Assembly: GCA_039198225.1 (NCBI GenBank)
Contig: JBCCTQ010000003.1
Span: 108,716-172,715, forward strand
DNA: 64,000 bases
Source of the DNA: JASJAR01 sp039198225
GTDB taxonomy: Bacteria; Pseudomonadota; Alphaproteobacteria; Rhodobacterales; Rhodobacteraceae
Direction: 5' to 3'
This document shows positions 53,749 through 61,906 of this stretch, piece by piece. The notes beneath the pieces are model-generated. The model was not told the origin of the DNA. It made no database searches and saw only the letters and a program-made list of their open reading frames with translations. Both the position numbers and the translations under genes were made by a program. Within the stretch, counting starts at the first letter, position 1; every line of letters begins with the position of its first letter.

Positions 53749-53841
53749 CGGATGCGCTCCTCAAAGAGCCCGTTCCCTATCTTCCCCACCGGCGGCCCGC
53801 AAGGGCTGGACGGGCCCACTAAGACGCGGTAGGCGGCCGCC

Positions 53842-54057
53842 ATGGATTGGTTGATCTGGCTCGGTGCTGCAATCACCCTTATCGGTGTGGGGCTCTTGTT
53901 TTACTGTATTGTCAAAGTGATACGGGCCCGGCGCGCGGGACTTGACGATGACGCATTAAAGGCCCGGCTCCAATCGGTGGTGGCCCTCAACCTCGCTGCC
54001 CTTGCCATCTCGACGATCGGGCTGATAGCGGTGATTTTCGGGATTTTCCTAGGCTAG
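53842..54057 (+). CDS. small protein with two membrane helices
   Basis: A 71 aa protein with membrane helices at residues 4-26 and 47-70 and a basic loop between (KVIRARRAGLDDDALKARLQ). No family known to me. It starts at an ATG without a strong binding site, and its end overlaps the end of the SnoaL-like gene on the - strand by nine bases. Confidence 0.55.
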   Translation: MDWLIWLGAAITLIGVGLLFYCIVKVIRARRAGLDDDALKARLQSVVALNLAALAISTIGLIAVIFGIFLG

Positions 54058-54597
54058 CGCCCCGGCCTGACCCTCCGGTGCGGGCGGGGTTTTCTCACCC
54101 CGATCAAAGGCCTCCCACCCTTCCCCGCCGAAGACATCGACGCCGAGCTGGGCCAAGACATGGGGAAAGTCCACCATCACCCAGTTGTCGACGATCTTGC
54201 CGTCCACCACTTTCCAAAAATCCATATAGCGGATCTCGACCCGCTTGCCGGTGCCGGCGACCCCCATGAAAGGGCCTGAATGCACCGCCTCCTGGCGTCC
54301 AAATGCGGCCGCCCACTCACCCATATAGAGACGTGCTTCATCGATGCAGACCTTGTCGGAAAACGCGGCTTGGAACGGTTTTTGCCAATTCTCTTGGAAT
54401 TCTCGGAGCCCGGTCTTCATGCCACACCCCGCATTACCCATCCAACGGAAGTTCTCGGAGAAGAACTCGCCGATATCCGCAATCCGGTGGTCGTTAAGTC
54501 CATCGACCATGCCTTCGATCACGGCGCGCGTGGCCTCGGTTTTGTTGAGATCAGTGTCGCGGGTGAGCTTAGCTTGTTCGGGTCGGGCACCGGCCAT
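54049..54597 (-). CDS. SnoaL-like ester cyclase-family protein
   Basis: A 182 aa protein of the SnoaL-like polyketide cyclase/ester cyclase family (VDGLNDHRIADIGEFFSENFRWMGNAGCGMKTGLREFQENWQKPFQAAFSD; later RYMDFWKVVDGKIVDNWVMVDFPHVLAQLG). AAAAGGAG precedes an ATG-ATT-ATG start; the second ATG at 54597 has the better spacing. It is divergent from a second SnoaL-like gene, with a perfect palindrome between them. Confidence 0.85.
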   Translation of the reverse strand: MAGARPEQAKLTRDTDLNKTEATRAVIEGMVDGLNDHRIADIGEFFSENFRWMGNAGCGMKTGLREFQENWQKPFQAAFSDKVCIDEARLYMGEWAAAFGRQEAVHSGPFMGVAGTGKRVEIRYMDFWKVVDGKIVDNWVMVDFPHVLAQLGVDVFGGEGWEAFDRGEKTPPAPEGQAGALA

Positions 54598-54649
54598 AAT
54601 CATCTCCTTTTCGCCGCTAGACGCCGCCGGAATCGGGCGGTAAGCTCGC

Positions 54650-54667
54650 TTTGCATACGAATGCAAA
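54650..54667. promoter_or_regulatory. perfect palindrome between divergent SnoaL-like genes
   Basis: TTTGCATACGAATGCAAA is a perfect seven-base inverted repeat with a four-base centre. It lies between the divergent starts at 54597 and 54676 and is followed by a further half-like ATGAATGCA. It is a good candidate operator controlling both genes. No dedicated regulator gene is next to it. Confidence 0.55.
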
Positions 54668-54675
54668 TGAATGCA

Positions 54676-55671
54676 ATGACGAATAATCCAAAGGCGCGGA
54701 TCGGCGAGGTGATGGCCGCCCTCGCACAGGGCGGAGCGGTGGAATACGCCTTTCACGGCGACGCACGCGCGGAAGTTTCCTGGCCCTGGGGCAGCCTGTC
54801 TGGCGAGGCCCTCGCTGGGTTCTTTCTCGATCTCCAAAAGGCCTTTCCAGGGGCAGAGCGCCACGACCTTATCCGCATCGGTGGCCCCAACCGCGACGAT
54901 CCTCGCTTCCCTGGCCCGCGGGCGCCCCATCTGGTGGCCGCCATTGGAACGCTCCGGGCCCGGTTCCGCGCTCCGTTTCTCGGGCTGCCTCCCACCGGCG
55001 CAGAGGTGTTGCTTCGCTTTGGTGAGGCCCATTGGCTCGACGGCGACCGGATCCGTCAAAGCCATATCATCTTCGACCTGGTCGATTTCCTCGACCAGAT
55101 CGGTCTGTCGCCCCTGCCCCGGTCTTTCGGCGACCCTTCCCCGTGGCCGGACCCCGCCACAGGCGACGGGATCCGGCTCGATAGCGCGGAGTGGGACGGG
55201 CCGGACGCGCTCGACACCGTCTTCGCCATGCACAAGGCACTGATCGCGTTTGACGGCAAAACCCTCGCGTCGATGCCCCATGCGCAATTTTGGACCGAAG
55301 ACTTTGCCTATATCGCCGCCGCGGGTATCGGCATGATGCGGGGGCTCGATGGGTTCCGTGCCCACCACCAGATCCCATTTCTCCGCGCCTTCCCCGACCG
55401 GAGCTCGGAAGGCCACTTCATTCGCGTCGCCGACGGGCCCTACGCGGTGACCGGCGGCACGGTATTCGGCAACCATTCCGCCCCCTGGCTTGGGATGACC
55501 GCAACGGGCCGCGTCGCACGGCTGCCTGTGATGGACTTTTACCGCCTAGAGGGTGACAAGATCGCCGAAAACTGGCTTCCCGCCGACATTGCCGGCTGCG
55601 CCGCGGGGCTTGGAAACGACCTTTTGGCCCGGGCGCGCCACTATGCGGGGATGCCTGCCACAGAGCTCTGA
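54676..55671 (+). CDS. duplicated SnoaL-like ester cyclase protein
   Basis: A 331 aa protein with two SnoaL-like halves. The first (residues 1-165) has AQGGAVEYAFHGDARAEVSWPWG and the second (about 175-325) HKALIAFDGKTLASMPHAQFWTEDFAYIAAAGIGMMRGLDGFRAHHQIPFLRAFPD and VMDFYRLEGDKIAENWLPADI, which aligns with the 182 aa neighbour. Starts at 54661, 54667 and 54676 are possible; the first two lie in the palindrome and none has a good binding site. Confidence 0.8.
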   Translation: MTNNPKARIGEVMAALAQGGAVEYAFHGDARAEVSWPWGSLSGEALAGFFLDLQKAFPGAERHDLIRIGGPNRDDPRFPGPRAPHLVAAIGTLRARFRAPFLGLPPTGAEVLLRFGEAHWLDGDRIRQSHIIFDLVDFLDQIGLSPLPRSFGDPSPWPDPATGDGIRLDSAEWDGPDALDTVFAMHKALIAFDGKTLASMPHAQFWTEDFAYIAAAGIGMMRGLDGFRAHHQIPFLRAFPDRSSEGHFIRVADGPYAVTGGTVFGNHSAPWLGMTATGRVARLPVMDFYRLEGDKIAENWLPADIAGCAAGLGNDLLARARHYAGMPATEL

Positions 55672-55692
55672 TTTACGGACCGGAAACACTGG

Positions 55693-56127
55693 ATGGATAT
55701 CGAGCGCATTGATCACGTTCACATGGAAGTCCAAGACCGGCGCCTTGCGGCGAAATGGTACCAGCGAATCCTCGGATTTCGACCGGATCCAGCCCTCGAA
55801 ATCTTGTCCGAAAACCCCGACGGACCGCTCATTCTTGCCACTAAAAACGGCCTTCCGGTCCTGTCGCTTTTTGCTCGAAATCCGCCCCTTCCAAACCGGG
55901 ATTCTACGGTAGCTTTTCGTTTATGATCAGAGGCTTTTATCTCTTTCTTAAATCAATTGCCAAATTCGGAAATCAAAGGCCCAACCGGGGCGGATCTTAC
56001 CGCAGACGACGTTGTTGATCACGGCCTCGCCTGGTCGATCTATTTCACCGATCCGGATGCCAATCGGATCGAGTTGACCTGTTACAATATCGCAGCGCTT
56101 CGTGCTGGCGGCGCACCAAAAAGTTGA
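55693..56127 (+). pseudogene. VOC family (glyoxalase-like) gene with an in-frame TGA
   Basis: The first 77 codons encode the start of a VOC protein (MDIERIDHVHMEVQDRRLAAKWYQRILGF). A TGA at 55924-55926 ends it, but the same frame continues without shift for 66 more codons as SEAFISFLNQLPNSEIKGPTG...WSIYFTDPDANRIELTCYN, the expected C-terminus, to a TGA at 56125-56127. One nonsense codon therefore breaks the gene. Selenocysteine is unlikely, as the family has no known Sec site here. The gene follows the SnoaL-like gene by about 20 bases. Confidence 0.8.
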
Positions 56128-56183
56128 AACGTCGTTAATTCCGTGGGACGTTTCTGTGGGGGCTCGTTTTGGAGTGTGTGTAA

Positions 56184-56513
56184 GTGGACCCCTTTGACCT
56201 TGTCGGCGCAGGCGCCGCGGTTGCCGTTGTACTAGCCTTCTATGCAAAAGATCCGGTTTGGCTTCGCCGATTTGCGATCAGCTCGAATGTGCTTTTCGTG
56301 ATTTACGCGATCGAACTTCAACTTTGGCCGATCCTTCTGCTGCATGCTGCTTTGCTGCCGCTCAACATGGCCCGTCTTGCTGAACTGCCCAGCGCAGCCA
56401 GCTCGGTGGAGCCCCATGACGAAGTAAAGCGACATAGAATTCTTGAACGCGAAATGATTGAACGGGATCTCCGCCTCGGTATTGGCGGCCAACCGTTCCG
56501 CTCGCCCGTCTAA
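56184..56513 (+). CDS. small membrane protein with three hydrophobic segments
   Basis: A 109 aa protein beginning with GTG (GGAG nine bases ahead). It has three membrane segments in the first 65 residues (VGAGAAVAVVLAFYA, LRRFAISSNVLFVIYAI, LWPILLLHAALLPLNMARL). This pattern, with a conserved Asn in SSNV and Pro-Leu-Asn at the end, resembles the membrane part of YgjV-like or Popeye/Crp-linked proteins, but no cNMP domain follows. The tail is charged and cytosolic. Confidence 0.6.
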   Translation: MDPFDLVGAGAAVAVVLAFYAKDPVWLRRFAISSNVLFVIYAIELQLWPILLLHAALLPLNMARLAELPSAASSVEPHDEVKRHRILEREMIERDLRLGIGGQPFRSPV

Positions 56514-56529
56514 GGACGCGTTCTTTAGG

Positions 56530-56694
56530 CCGCCCGAGGCGGTCCGACCAATTTTGAGCCGGCGCGCATCCGCGCCGTGCCCAGTTTTCCGGTCGCTTCA
56601 GACCCGGCGGTTTCGCCGGGCCAGGAAGCCGCGACGCTCAACACAGGGGTCCGAGCGTCGCGGCCCCCATATCGTTCGGCGCATGCTCCGAACG
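56530..56694. repeat. run of five hairpins in non-coding DNA
   Basis: Five inverted repeats follow one another: CCGCC/GGCGG (56530-56542), CGGCGCG/CGCGCCG (56560-56577), CCCGGCG/CGCCGGG (56603-56620), CCGCGACGCT/AGCGTCGCGG (56629-56663, 15-base loop) and CGTTCGG/CCGAACG (56673-56694). No gene covers them. They may form a structured RNA or a palindromic element. Confidence 0.55.
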
Positions 56695-56768
56695 TGCGTC
56701 TCTTTCCTTGGGTTTCACTCGCTGGACGACGGGTTCGTCGCCTTGGCTAACAGCCTCACCACAATGCG

Positions 56769-56993
56769 CTAAACCGGCACGTTGTCCCAGAAATCTTCTA
56801 CATCACCGCCAAAGTCCGTGTGGCGTTCTGACGCAGACTTCGGCGTCATCATCACCACTTCCGGCGCATCCATTTTTTGGCGGAGCAGCGTCTTAATATC
56901 GCCAGCCCGAGACGGGTTCTCCAACAGCGCATCGATGATTCTGTCAATGTCATCGCGATGGACATTCGGTTCCGCTATGTCTTTCAATGCCAT
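56769..56993 (-). CDS. small soluble protein of unknown function
   Basis: A 74 aa acidic protein, helical in the first half (HRDDIDRIIDALLENPSRAGDIKTLLRQKM). The annotated ATG at 56993 is only one base from a GGGAGG sequence, too close for normal initiation; a TTG at 56987 would have a better spacing of eight bases. No family is recognised. It is a single unit between the hairpin run and the FliM-like gene. Confidence 0.55.
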   Translation of the reverse strand: MALKDIAEPNVHRDDIDRIIDALLENPSRAGDIKTLLRQKMDAPEVVMMTPKSASERHTDFGGDVEDFWDNVPV

Positions 56994-57194
56994 GCCTCCC
57001 AGTGCATGTTCGACATTTCCCCCCGCGTGTCAGAACATATCACATTTGCCCCTCTGACCCCATGCCGCCCAGAGAGATTTCTGCCCAGGAAATGACCAAT
57101 GGCGTGGTTCTGCCGAATTCTTAGGCGGCACTCCGGGAAGCTTGGACGATTGGGGGCAGGCCGCGGCCCCAGCCTGGGTCATGGGCCGCCGCCG

Positions 57195-58352
57195 CTAGTC
57201 AGGCAGATCTGGCAAATCCGGGAGTTCGGGTAGGTCTGGAAGATCGGGAAAGTCGCCGCCCCCGTCACCCGGCAAATCCGGGAGGTCGGGCAGATCCGGG
57301 AGCCCATCGCCCCCTCCGAGATCGGGAAGATCGCCCGGTAAATCGGCCGGGAGATCGGGGAGATCGGGGAGACCGGGAAGATCTGGAAGACCGGGGGCTG
57401 AGCCCGGCTCCTGCGCGGGCAGGCCCCCGAGATCCATGGCACCGGCCGGATGAGGGCCTGGTAACGCCAACCCACCGTCTCCGATTGAAGCGCCGGGACC
57501 GAGGATCAACCGAACCGCGCGCTGTCCTCCGGCCTGGCCGAGCCGGGCACGGCTCACCATCCGGCCCGCCGCTTCGAGATTGACTTCTCCGAGCCGACTG
57601 CGGGCCAGGGCCAATGTATCTCCCGGTTGAAGGTTCTGAACCCAGCCAATCGCCACCCGTGGCCGGTCAAGGATTACCGAAAGTCGGGCCGAGGCCGCCA
57701 TGACGCTCTCGGTCAGGTCGCCGCCCCCGGCCCCTGCGCCCGCTCCACCGCTGCGATTGCCCGCGACCCTTGGCGCCAGGGTGAGCGTGCCGATCTTGGC
57801 GCCTCCGCAAAATCCGACCTCGACAGTTGCGACGGCGAACTTGCCTTCGTCGACGATCAGCTCCGCCGCCCGTCGATCCGCCAATCGCGATGCGGTTGCA
57901 AATTCGGTCCAAGGGGCCGCAGGCAACCCCCGGTGTTCGGCCTCTTCGACCGCCGCTGCGAGCCAGCGATCCACCATCGGTTTGACCACGGCCGCATCGG
58001 TTTGGGTGCCCGCCCGCTCGGGCGCGTCGCCCGAATTCACCCGTCCCGTGGTCTGGGCTTCGAGGATCGCCGCCAGGAGGCTGGAATCGAGATGCGCGAC
58101 CCCGTCGAGCCCATCGTTACGCAAAAGCCGGATCAACAAGCCGGTCTCTCCGACCGCGTCGAGGACGCCAGCCAAATTGGCCTCATGCTGGCGGATCCGG
58201 ACCAAAGCCGCTTCAACCCCGGTCACTTCGTCGGCGGCCCGGGGAACGATCACGTGCCAGACAGGCGAATAGGGCGACGCGCTGCCTTCGCGCCCGCCTC
58301 GCCCCCGTCCCGCTATGCGGCGGAGGACGCTCGTTTCTGCCGCTTCGCCCAT
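57195..58352 (-). CDS. FliM/FliN family flagellar motor switch-like protein with DLP tail
   Basis: A 385 aa protein. The middle (about 90-190) follows the FliM CheC-like fold (ETGLLIRLLRNDGLDGVAHLDSSLLAAILEAQTTG, VVKPMVDRWLAAAVEEAE), and residues about 220-290 are a SpoA domain (RPRVAIGWVQNLQPGDTLALARSRLGEVNLEAAG). From about residue 318 the tail is a run of Leu-Pro-Asp repeats broken by Gly. Such FliM/FliN proteins sit in the C-ring of flagella or type III systems. No other flagellar gene is in the window. Confidence 0.8.
   Translation of the reverse strand: MGEAAETSVLRRIAGRGRGGREGSASPYSPVWHVIVPRAADEVTGVEAALVRIRQHEANLAGVLDAVGETGLLIRLLRNDGLDGVAHLDSSLLAAILEAQTTGRVNSGDAPERAGTQTDAAVVKPMVDRWLAAAVEEAEHRGLPAAPWTEFATASRLADRRAAELIVDEGKFAVATVEVGFCGGAKIGTLTLAPRVAGNRSGGAGAGAGGGDLTESVMAASARLSVILDRPRVAIGWVQNLQPGDTLALARSRLGEVNLEAAGRMVSRARLGQAGGQRAVRLILGPGASIGDGGLALPGPHPAGAMDLGGLPAQEPGSAPGLPDLPGLPDLPDLPADLPGDLPDLGGGDGLPDLPDLPDLPGDGGGDFPDLPDLPELPDLPDLPD
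57198..57400 (-). repeat. imperfect LPD-coding repeat
   Basis: This part of the FliM-like gene is built from variants of the nine-base unit that encode Leu-Pro-Asp, for example GGCAAATCC, GGGAGATCG and GGAAGATCT on the + strand. It encodes about 65 residues of DLP and GDLPDLG type, a possibly length-variable tail. Confidence 0.75.
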
Positions 58353-58431
58353 CGGATGCCGCCTCGATCCCTCCGGAAGGCATCGCTGAATTTGGTTAGG
58401 AATTGGTTGACCTGGCCCGTCCGAGGCCAGG

Positions 58432-61116
58432 TCAGGCCGCGGCCGCGCCGGCCTGGGGCAAGCTCACCCGGAACGCCCCGCCCCCCTGGCCTGGCAAGTA
58501 CCGGATCGTTCCCCCGAGCCGCACCATGATCTCGCGGCATATCGCGAGGCCCAGCCCCGCACCACCGGCGGCCCGCTGGTCAGACAGACGGCTAAACTTC
58601 TCAAAGATCATTTCTTGCGCCTCGCCCGGCACCCCTTGGCCATTGTCGATGAAATCGACGCTGACGCGGTCGCCGAGGTCGTGGGTCACGATCCGAAGCT
58701 GGGGAGCATCCGCATCGCAGTACTTCCGCGCATTGGCGATCAGGTTGATGAAGACCTGGGTCAACCGGTCGGGATCGGTCGCAACGCGCAAATCGTCGCC
58801 GCCTTTTTCCCGCGTGACCTGGAGCCCAGATTGCTCGGCTCCAGTTGCCACAAGGGCGGCCGAGATCACCGCGTCGATCGCCGCTTCTCGCCTATTGAGC
58901 GTCACTTCACCGCTTTCGAGTACGCTGAGATCAAGAAGATCATCGAGAAGCCGCGTGAGCCGCTCGGCCTCGGAATTAATCACCCCTGCATAGCGGGTCC
59001 GGTCTTCTGGCCGCAGGCTCTCGCTCTGGCGGAGGATCTCGGAAAACGACCGGATCGACGTCATGGGCGTGCGGAGCTCGTGGGAAATCTGGCTGAGGAA
59101 GGCATCTTTTTGAACGCTAAGCGCGACGAGCTTTTCATTGGCGGTCCGAAGCTGGCGCGCGGTTCGGCCAAGCTCGACGGATTTCGCCTCGAGTTGCGAA
59201 GAATATTCCATGATCTGCTGCGCCTCGTCGGCCACGCGCATCAGATCTTCGACCGAAACGCTCGACCCTCCTGTGATCTGGGCCAGCATTGCATGGGCTG
59301 TGGCCCCCCCCACAGAACCGGCCAGCATCCGCTCCAAACGGTCGAGAAAATCTGGGCTCACATCGGGAAGAAACCCGGCTTTGCCCTGGGTTGCGGCCTC
59401 GGCTTCAAACATGGCTTGGGCCTCGTTCGCGCCGACGATCCTTTGCGCCATGACCAAAAGCTCTTCGGCCCCGGCGGCACTTTCCGCCCAACCCCGCGCC
59501 CCGCCGCCCGAGCCCAGCGCGTTGACGAAAGCGGCACCCTGGAGCCGTTCGAGGGGCGTGGGGAAGGTCAAAACCGAACCGATGAGGAAAACGCCGGTGT
59601 TGAATATCATCGACCAGACCACCGCATGGACCACTGGGTCGAGCCCGTCGATGCCAAAGAGCGCCTGCGGGCGAAGGGCGCCGATACCCCAGGGCCCCTC
59701 GGCGAGGATCCCCGCTGAGATGACGCCGCCCACCCCAAAACTCGGAAGGAACAGCGTCCAAGCCCAAATCATAAACCCGGTGACAACCCCCGCCGCAGCA
59801 CCCGTTCGCGTCGCCCCTCTCCAGAAGATCCCTCCGATGAGCGCCGGCAAAACCTGGGCCGCCCCGGCAAAAGAGATGAGCCCGATCGCGGCCAGGGCCG
59901 CCCCGCCGCCCGAAAGGCGAAAGTAGAGATATCCGAGAAAGAGTATCGCCCCAATGGTGAGGCGCCGCGAAATCAAAACCACTTGGCGGAGATCGCCAGA
60001 CATGGTCGCCCCCGGTTTCGCCGAGCGGAGCCAGATCGGCATCACGATGTGATTGGACACCATCGTCGCCACAGCGATGGCAGCCACGATCACCATCGAG
60101 GTCGCCGAGGAAAAGCCCCCGAGGAAGGCAAGCATGGCGAGCCCCTCCCGTTCAAAAGCAAGGGGGATCGTCAGGACGAAAAGGTCGGGATTGGCGCCTT
60201 CCGGCATGGTCGTCAGGCCCACAACGGCGATCGGGACGACAAAGAGCGAAATCAAAAAGAGATAGAGCGGGAAGGCCCAACTGGCCGTCGCCAGATGCCG
60301 CTCATCGGCGTTTTCGACGACCATCACATGGATGATCCGGGGCAGGCAGAGAAAGGCCGCCCCGGCGAGGAAGATCAGCGTCATCCACCGGTCGGGTTGG
60401 AGCTGCCACATATCGATGGGGCTTTCATCAATTAGATCGAGCATCGCCCCGGGCCCGCCCGCCACGGCGAAAACCACGAAGATCCCCACGGCAAGGAGCG
60501 CGATGAGTTTGACCACCGCCTCCAACGCGATAGCGGCCACGACTCCTTCGTGGCGCTCATTGACGTCGAGCTGGCGGGTGCCGAACAGGATCGTGAAAAG
60601 GGCCAACCCCGCCGCGCACCAAAAGGCCGTGGCGTTGAGGTTGACCGCGCCTCCGTCGGCCGCAGCACCGACCGCGCTGAAGGCCGCAAAGGACAGGGTG
60701 ACCGATTGGAGTTGGAGCGCGATGTAAGGTGTGGTCGCCACCACCGCGATCAGGGTGATGAGGATGCCCAAAAGTGTTGATTTACCGTAGCGCGACGAGA
60801 TGAGGTCTGCGATGGAGGTGATCCTCTGGGTCCGTCCGATCCGAACCAAGCGGCGCAGGATCGTCCACCAGGCGAGCATCACCAGGGTCGGCCCCAAATA
60901 GATCGTCACGAACTCAAGGCCCGAGCGCGCCGCATAGCCCACAGCGCCGTAAAACGTCCAAGCGGTGCAGTAAATCGAGAGCGACAGCGTGTAGATGAGA
61001 GGCGAGCTCAGCCAGCGACGCGAGCGCTTCCCGGGGCCCTCAACGGCAAAGGCCACGCCGAAGAGCAGCACCACATAGGCCAGACATACCCCGATCAGAA
61101 GATTGGACGAGACCAT
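58432..61116 (-). CDS. sodium:solute symporter-histidine kinase fusion
   Basis: An 894 aa sensor. Residues 1-520 make up an SSS (PutP-like) transporter domain with twelve or more membrane segments. A linker with coiled coil follows, then HisKA with the phosphorylated His in ISHELRTPMTSI near residue 674, and an HATPase domain (NLIANARKYC, DNGQGVPG, GAGLGLAI). The layout is that of CbrA-like kinases. The start overlaps the end of the small membrane gene (ATGA). It pairs with the response regulator gene upstream. Ligand is likely a small carboxylate or amino acid. Confidence 0.9.
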   Translation of the reverse strand: MVSSNLLIGVCLAYVVLLFGVAFAVEGPGKRSRRWLSSPLIYTLSLSIYCTAWTFYGAVGYAARSGLEFVTIYLGPTLVMLAWWTILRRLVRIGRTQRITSIADLISSRYGKSTLLGILITLIAVVATTPYIALQLQSVTLSFAAFSAVGAAADGGAVNLNATAFWCAAGLALFTILFGTRQLDVNERHEGVVAAIALEAVVKLIALLAVGIFVVFAVAGGPGAMLDLIDESPIDMWQLQPDRWMTLIFLAGAAFLCLPRIIHVMVVENADERHLATASWAFPLYLFLISLFVVPIAVVGLTTMPEGANPDLFVLTIPLAFEREGLAMLAFLGGFSSATSMVIVAAIAVATMVSNHIVMPIWLRSAKPGATMSGDLRQVVLISRRLTIGAILFLGYLYFRLSGGGAALAAIGLISFAGAAQVLPALIGGIFWRGATRTGAAAGVVTGFMIWAWTLFLPSFGVGGVISAGILAEGPWGIGALRPQALFGIDGLDPVVHAVVWSMIFNTGVFLIGSVLTFPTPLERLQGAAFVNALGSGGGARGWAESAAGAEELLVMAQRIVGANEAQAMFEAEAATQGKAGFLPDVSPDFLDRLERMLAGSVGGATAHAMLAQITGGSSVSVEDLMRVADEAQQIMEYSSQLEAKSVELGRTARQLRTANEKLVALSVQKDAFLSQISHELRTPMTSIRSFSEILRQSESLRPEDRTRYAGVINSEAERLTRLLDDLLDLSVLESGEVTLNRREAAIDAVISAALVATGAEQSGLQVTREKGGDDLRVATDPDRLTQVFINLIANARKYCDADAPQLRIVTHDLGDRVSVDFIDNGQGVPGEAQEMIFEKFSRLSDQRAAGGAGLGLAICREIMVRLGGTIRYLPGQGGGAFRVSLPQAGAAAA

Positions 61117-61439
61117 CAGTTTGTCCCTGGCCCGCCGTCACCGGCCGGCGGGTCGGGGGCATTGGCCGGTGCGGGCTGGTCGGCCATGTCGTCGTTTTGT
61201 CCGGCCGCGGGATCCGGCCGGCCCACCACGGTCGCAAATACAAAAACCGCGACGATCAAAAGCCCCCAAATTGTGAAGAGGTAAATGAGCCCCGCCCCGG
61301 TCCCCATGGACCCGGCCCAAAGCATGGGGAGAAGAAACAAGACCGCCCCGATCACCGGAAGGACCCGTCCGACATCGACCAAGCGGCGGCGGCGATAGCC
61401 CCTTCGTTCGAGATAAACCGGCGGGCCCGGGCGCGCCAT
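61116..61439 (-). CDS. small membrane protein of the symporter-kinase operon
   Basis: A 107 aa protein with a basic start (RRGYRRRRLVDVG), two membrane helices (residues 25-43 and 49-69) and a Pro/Asp-rich cytosolic tail. It starts right after the stop of the response regulator gene and overlaps the kinase gene. It may assist the transporter half of the kinase. No known family. Confidence 0.65.
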   Translation of the reverse strand: MARPGPPVYLERRGYRRRRLVDVGRVLPVIGAVLFLLPMLWAGSMGTGAGLIYLFTIWGLLIVAVFVFATVVGRPDPAAGQNDDMADQPAPANAPDPPAGDGGPGTN

Positions 61440-61829
61440 CTACCCCTCCGCCACCTTGGGGCCGAGCCCGGTCAGGTCGCGCACGGCCGCCAGCACATCG
61501 GCATTGGCAAAAGGCTTGGTCATGAACCGGCTCGCGCCCACCCGGAGCGCCAGATCTCGGTCGGTCGATTGACCCCGCGCCGTGAGCATCAAAACAGGGA
61601 TCTTCTCCGTCCCAGGATCCGCCCGCAGATCGCTCAGAATATCGTATCCCGACCGGTTGGGGAGCATCACGTCGAGGATGATAAGATCCGGGCGTCGCCG
61701 GGCCACGGCCTCGAGCGCCGTTTGCCCATCGGCATGGGTGTCCACAGCCCATCCGTCTCGGGACAGGATAAACCGGATTGCTTCGATGATATTTGGCTCA
61801 TCCTCCACGATGAGCACCCGTCCGACCAA
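61440..61829 (-). CDS. response regulator, single receiver domain
   Basis: A 129 aa CheY-like receiver with VEDEPN acidic pocket, phosphorylated Asp in IILDVMLP, Thr in LMLTARG and Lys in MTKPFA. It has no output domain. The TTG at 61829 is chosen because GGAGGGGAG lies just before it; no ATG is suitably placed. The partner kinase is most likely the symporter-kinase of the same operon. Confidence 0.85.
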   Translation of the reverse strand: MVGRVLIVEDEPNIIEAIRFILSRDGWAVDTHADGQTALEAVARRRPDLIILDVMLPNRSGYDILSDLRADPGTEKIPVLMLTARGQSTDRDLALRVGASRFMTKPFANADVLAAVRDLTGLGPKVAEG

Positions 61830-61906
61830 GCTCTCCCCTCCCTGGATTGCTGTGGCGATTTCTCGACTATTGCCGATGCCCCCGCACCTGTCAAAGGCGC
61901 AATATG

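Noticed and set aside
54603..55476. Long minus-strand frame extending the SnoaL-like gene upstream
   Set aside because: It is antisense to the duplicated SnoaL-like gene, which has clear family motifs; the real start is near 54597.
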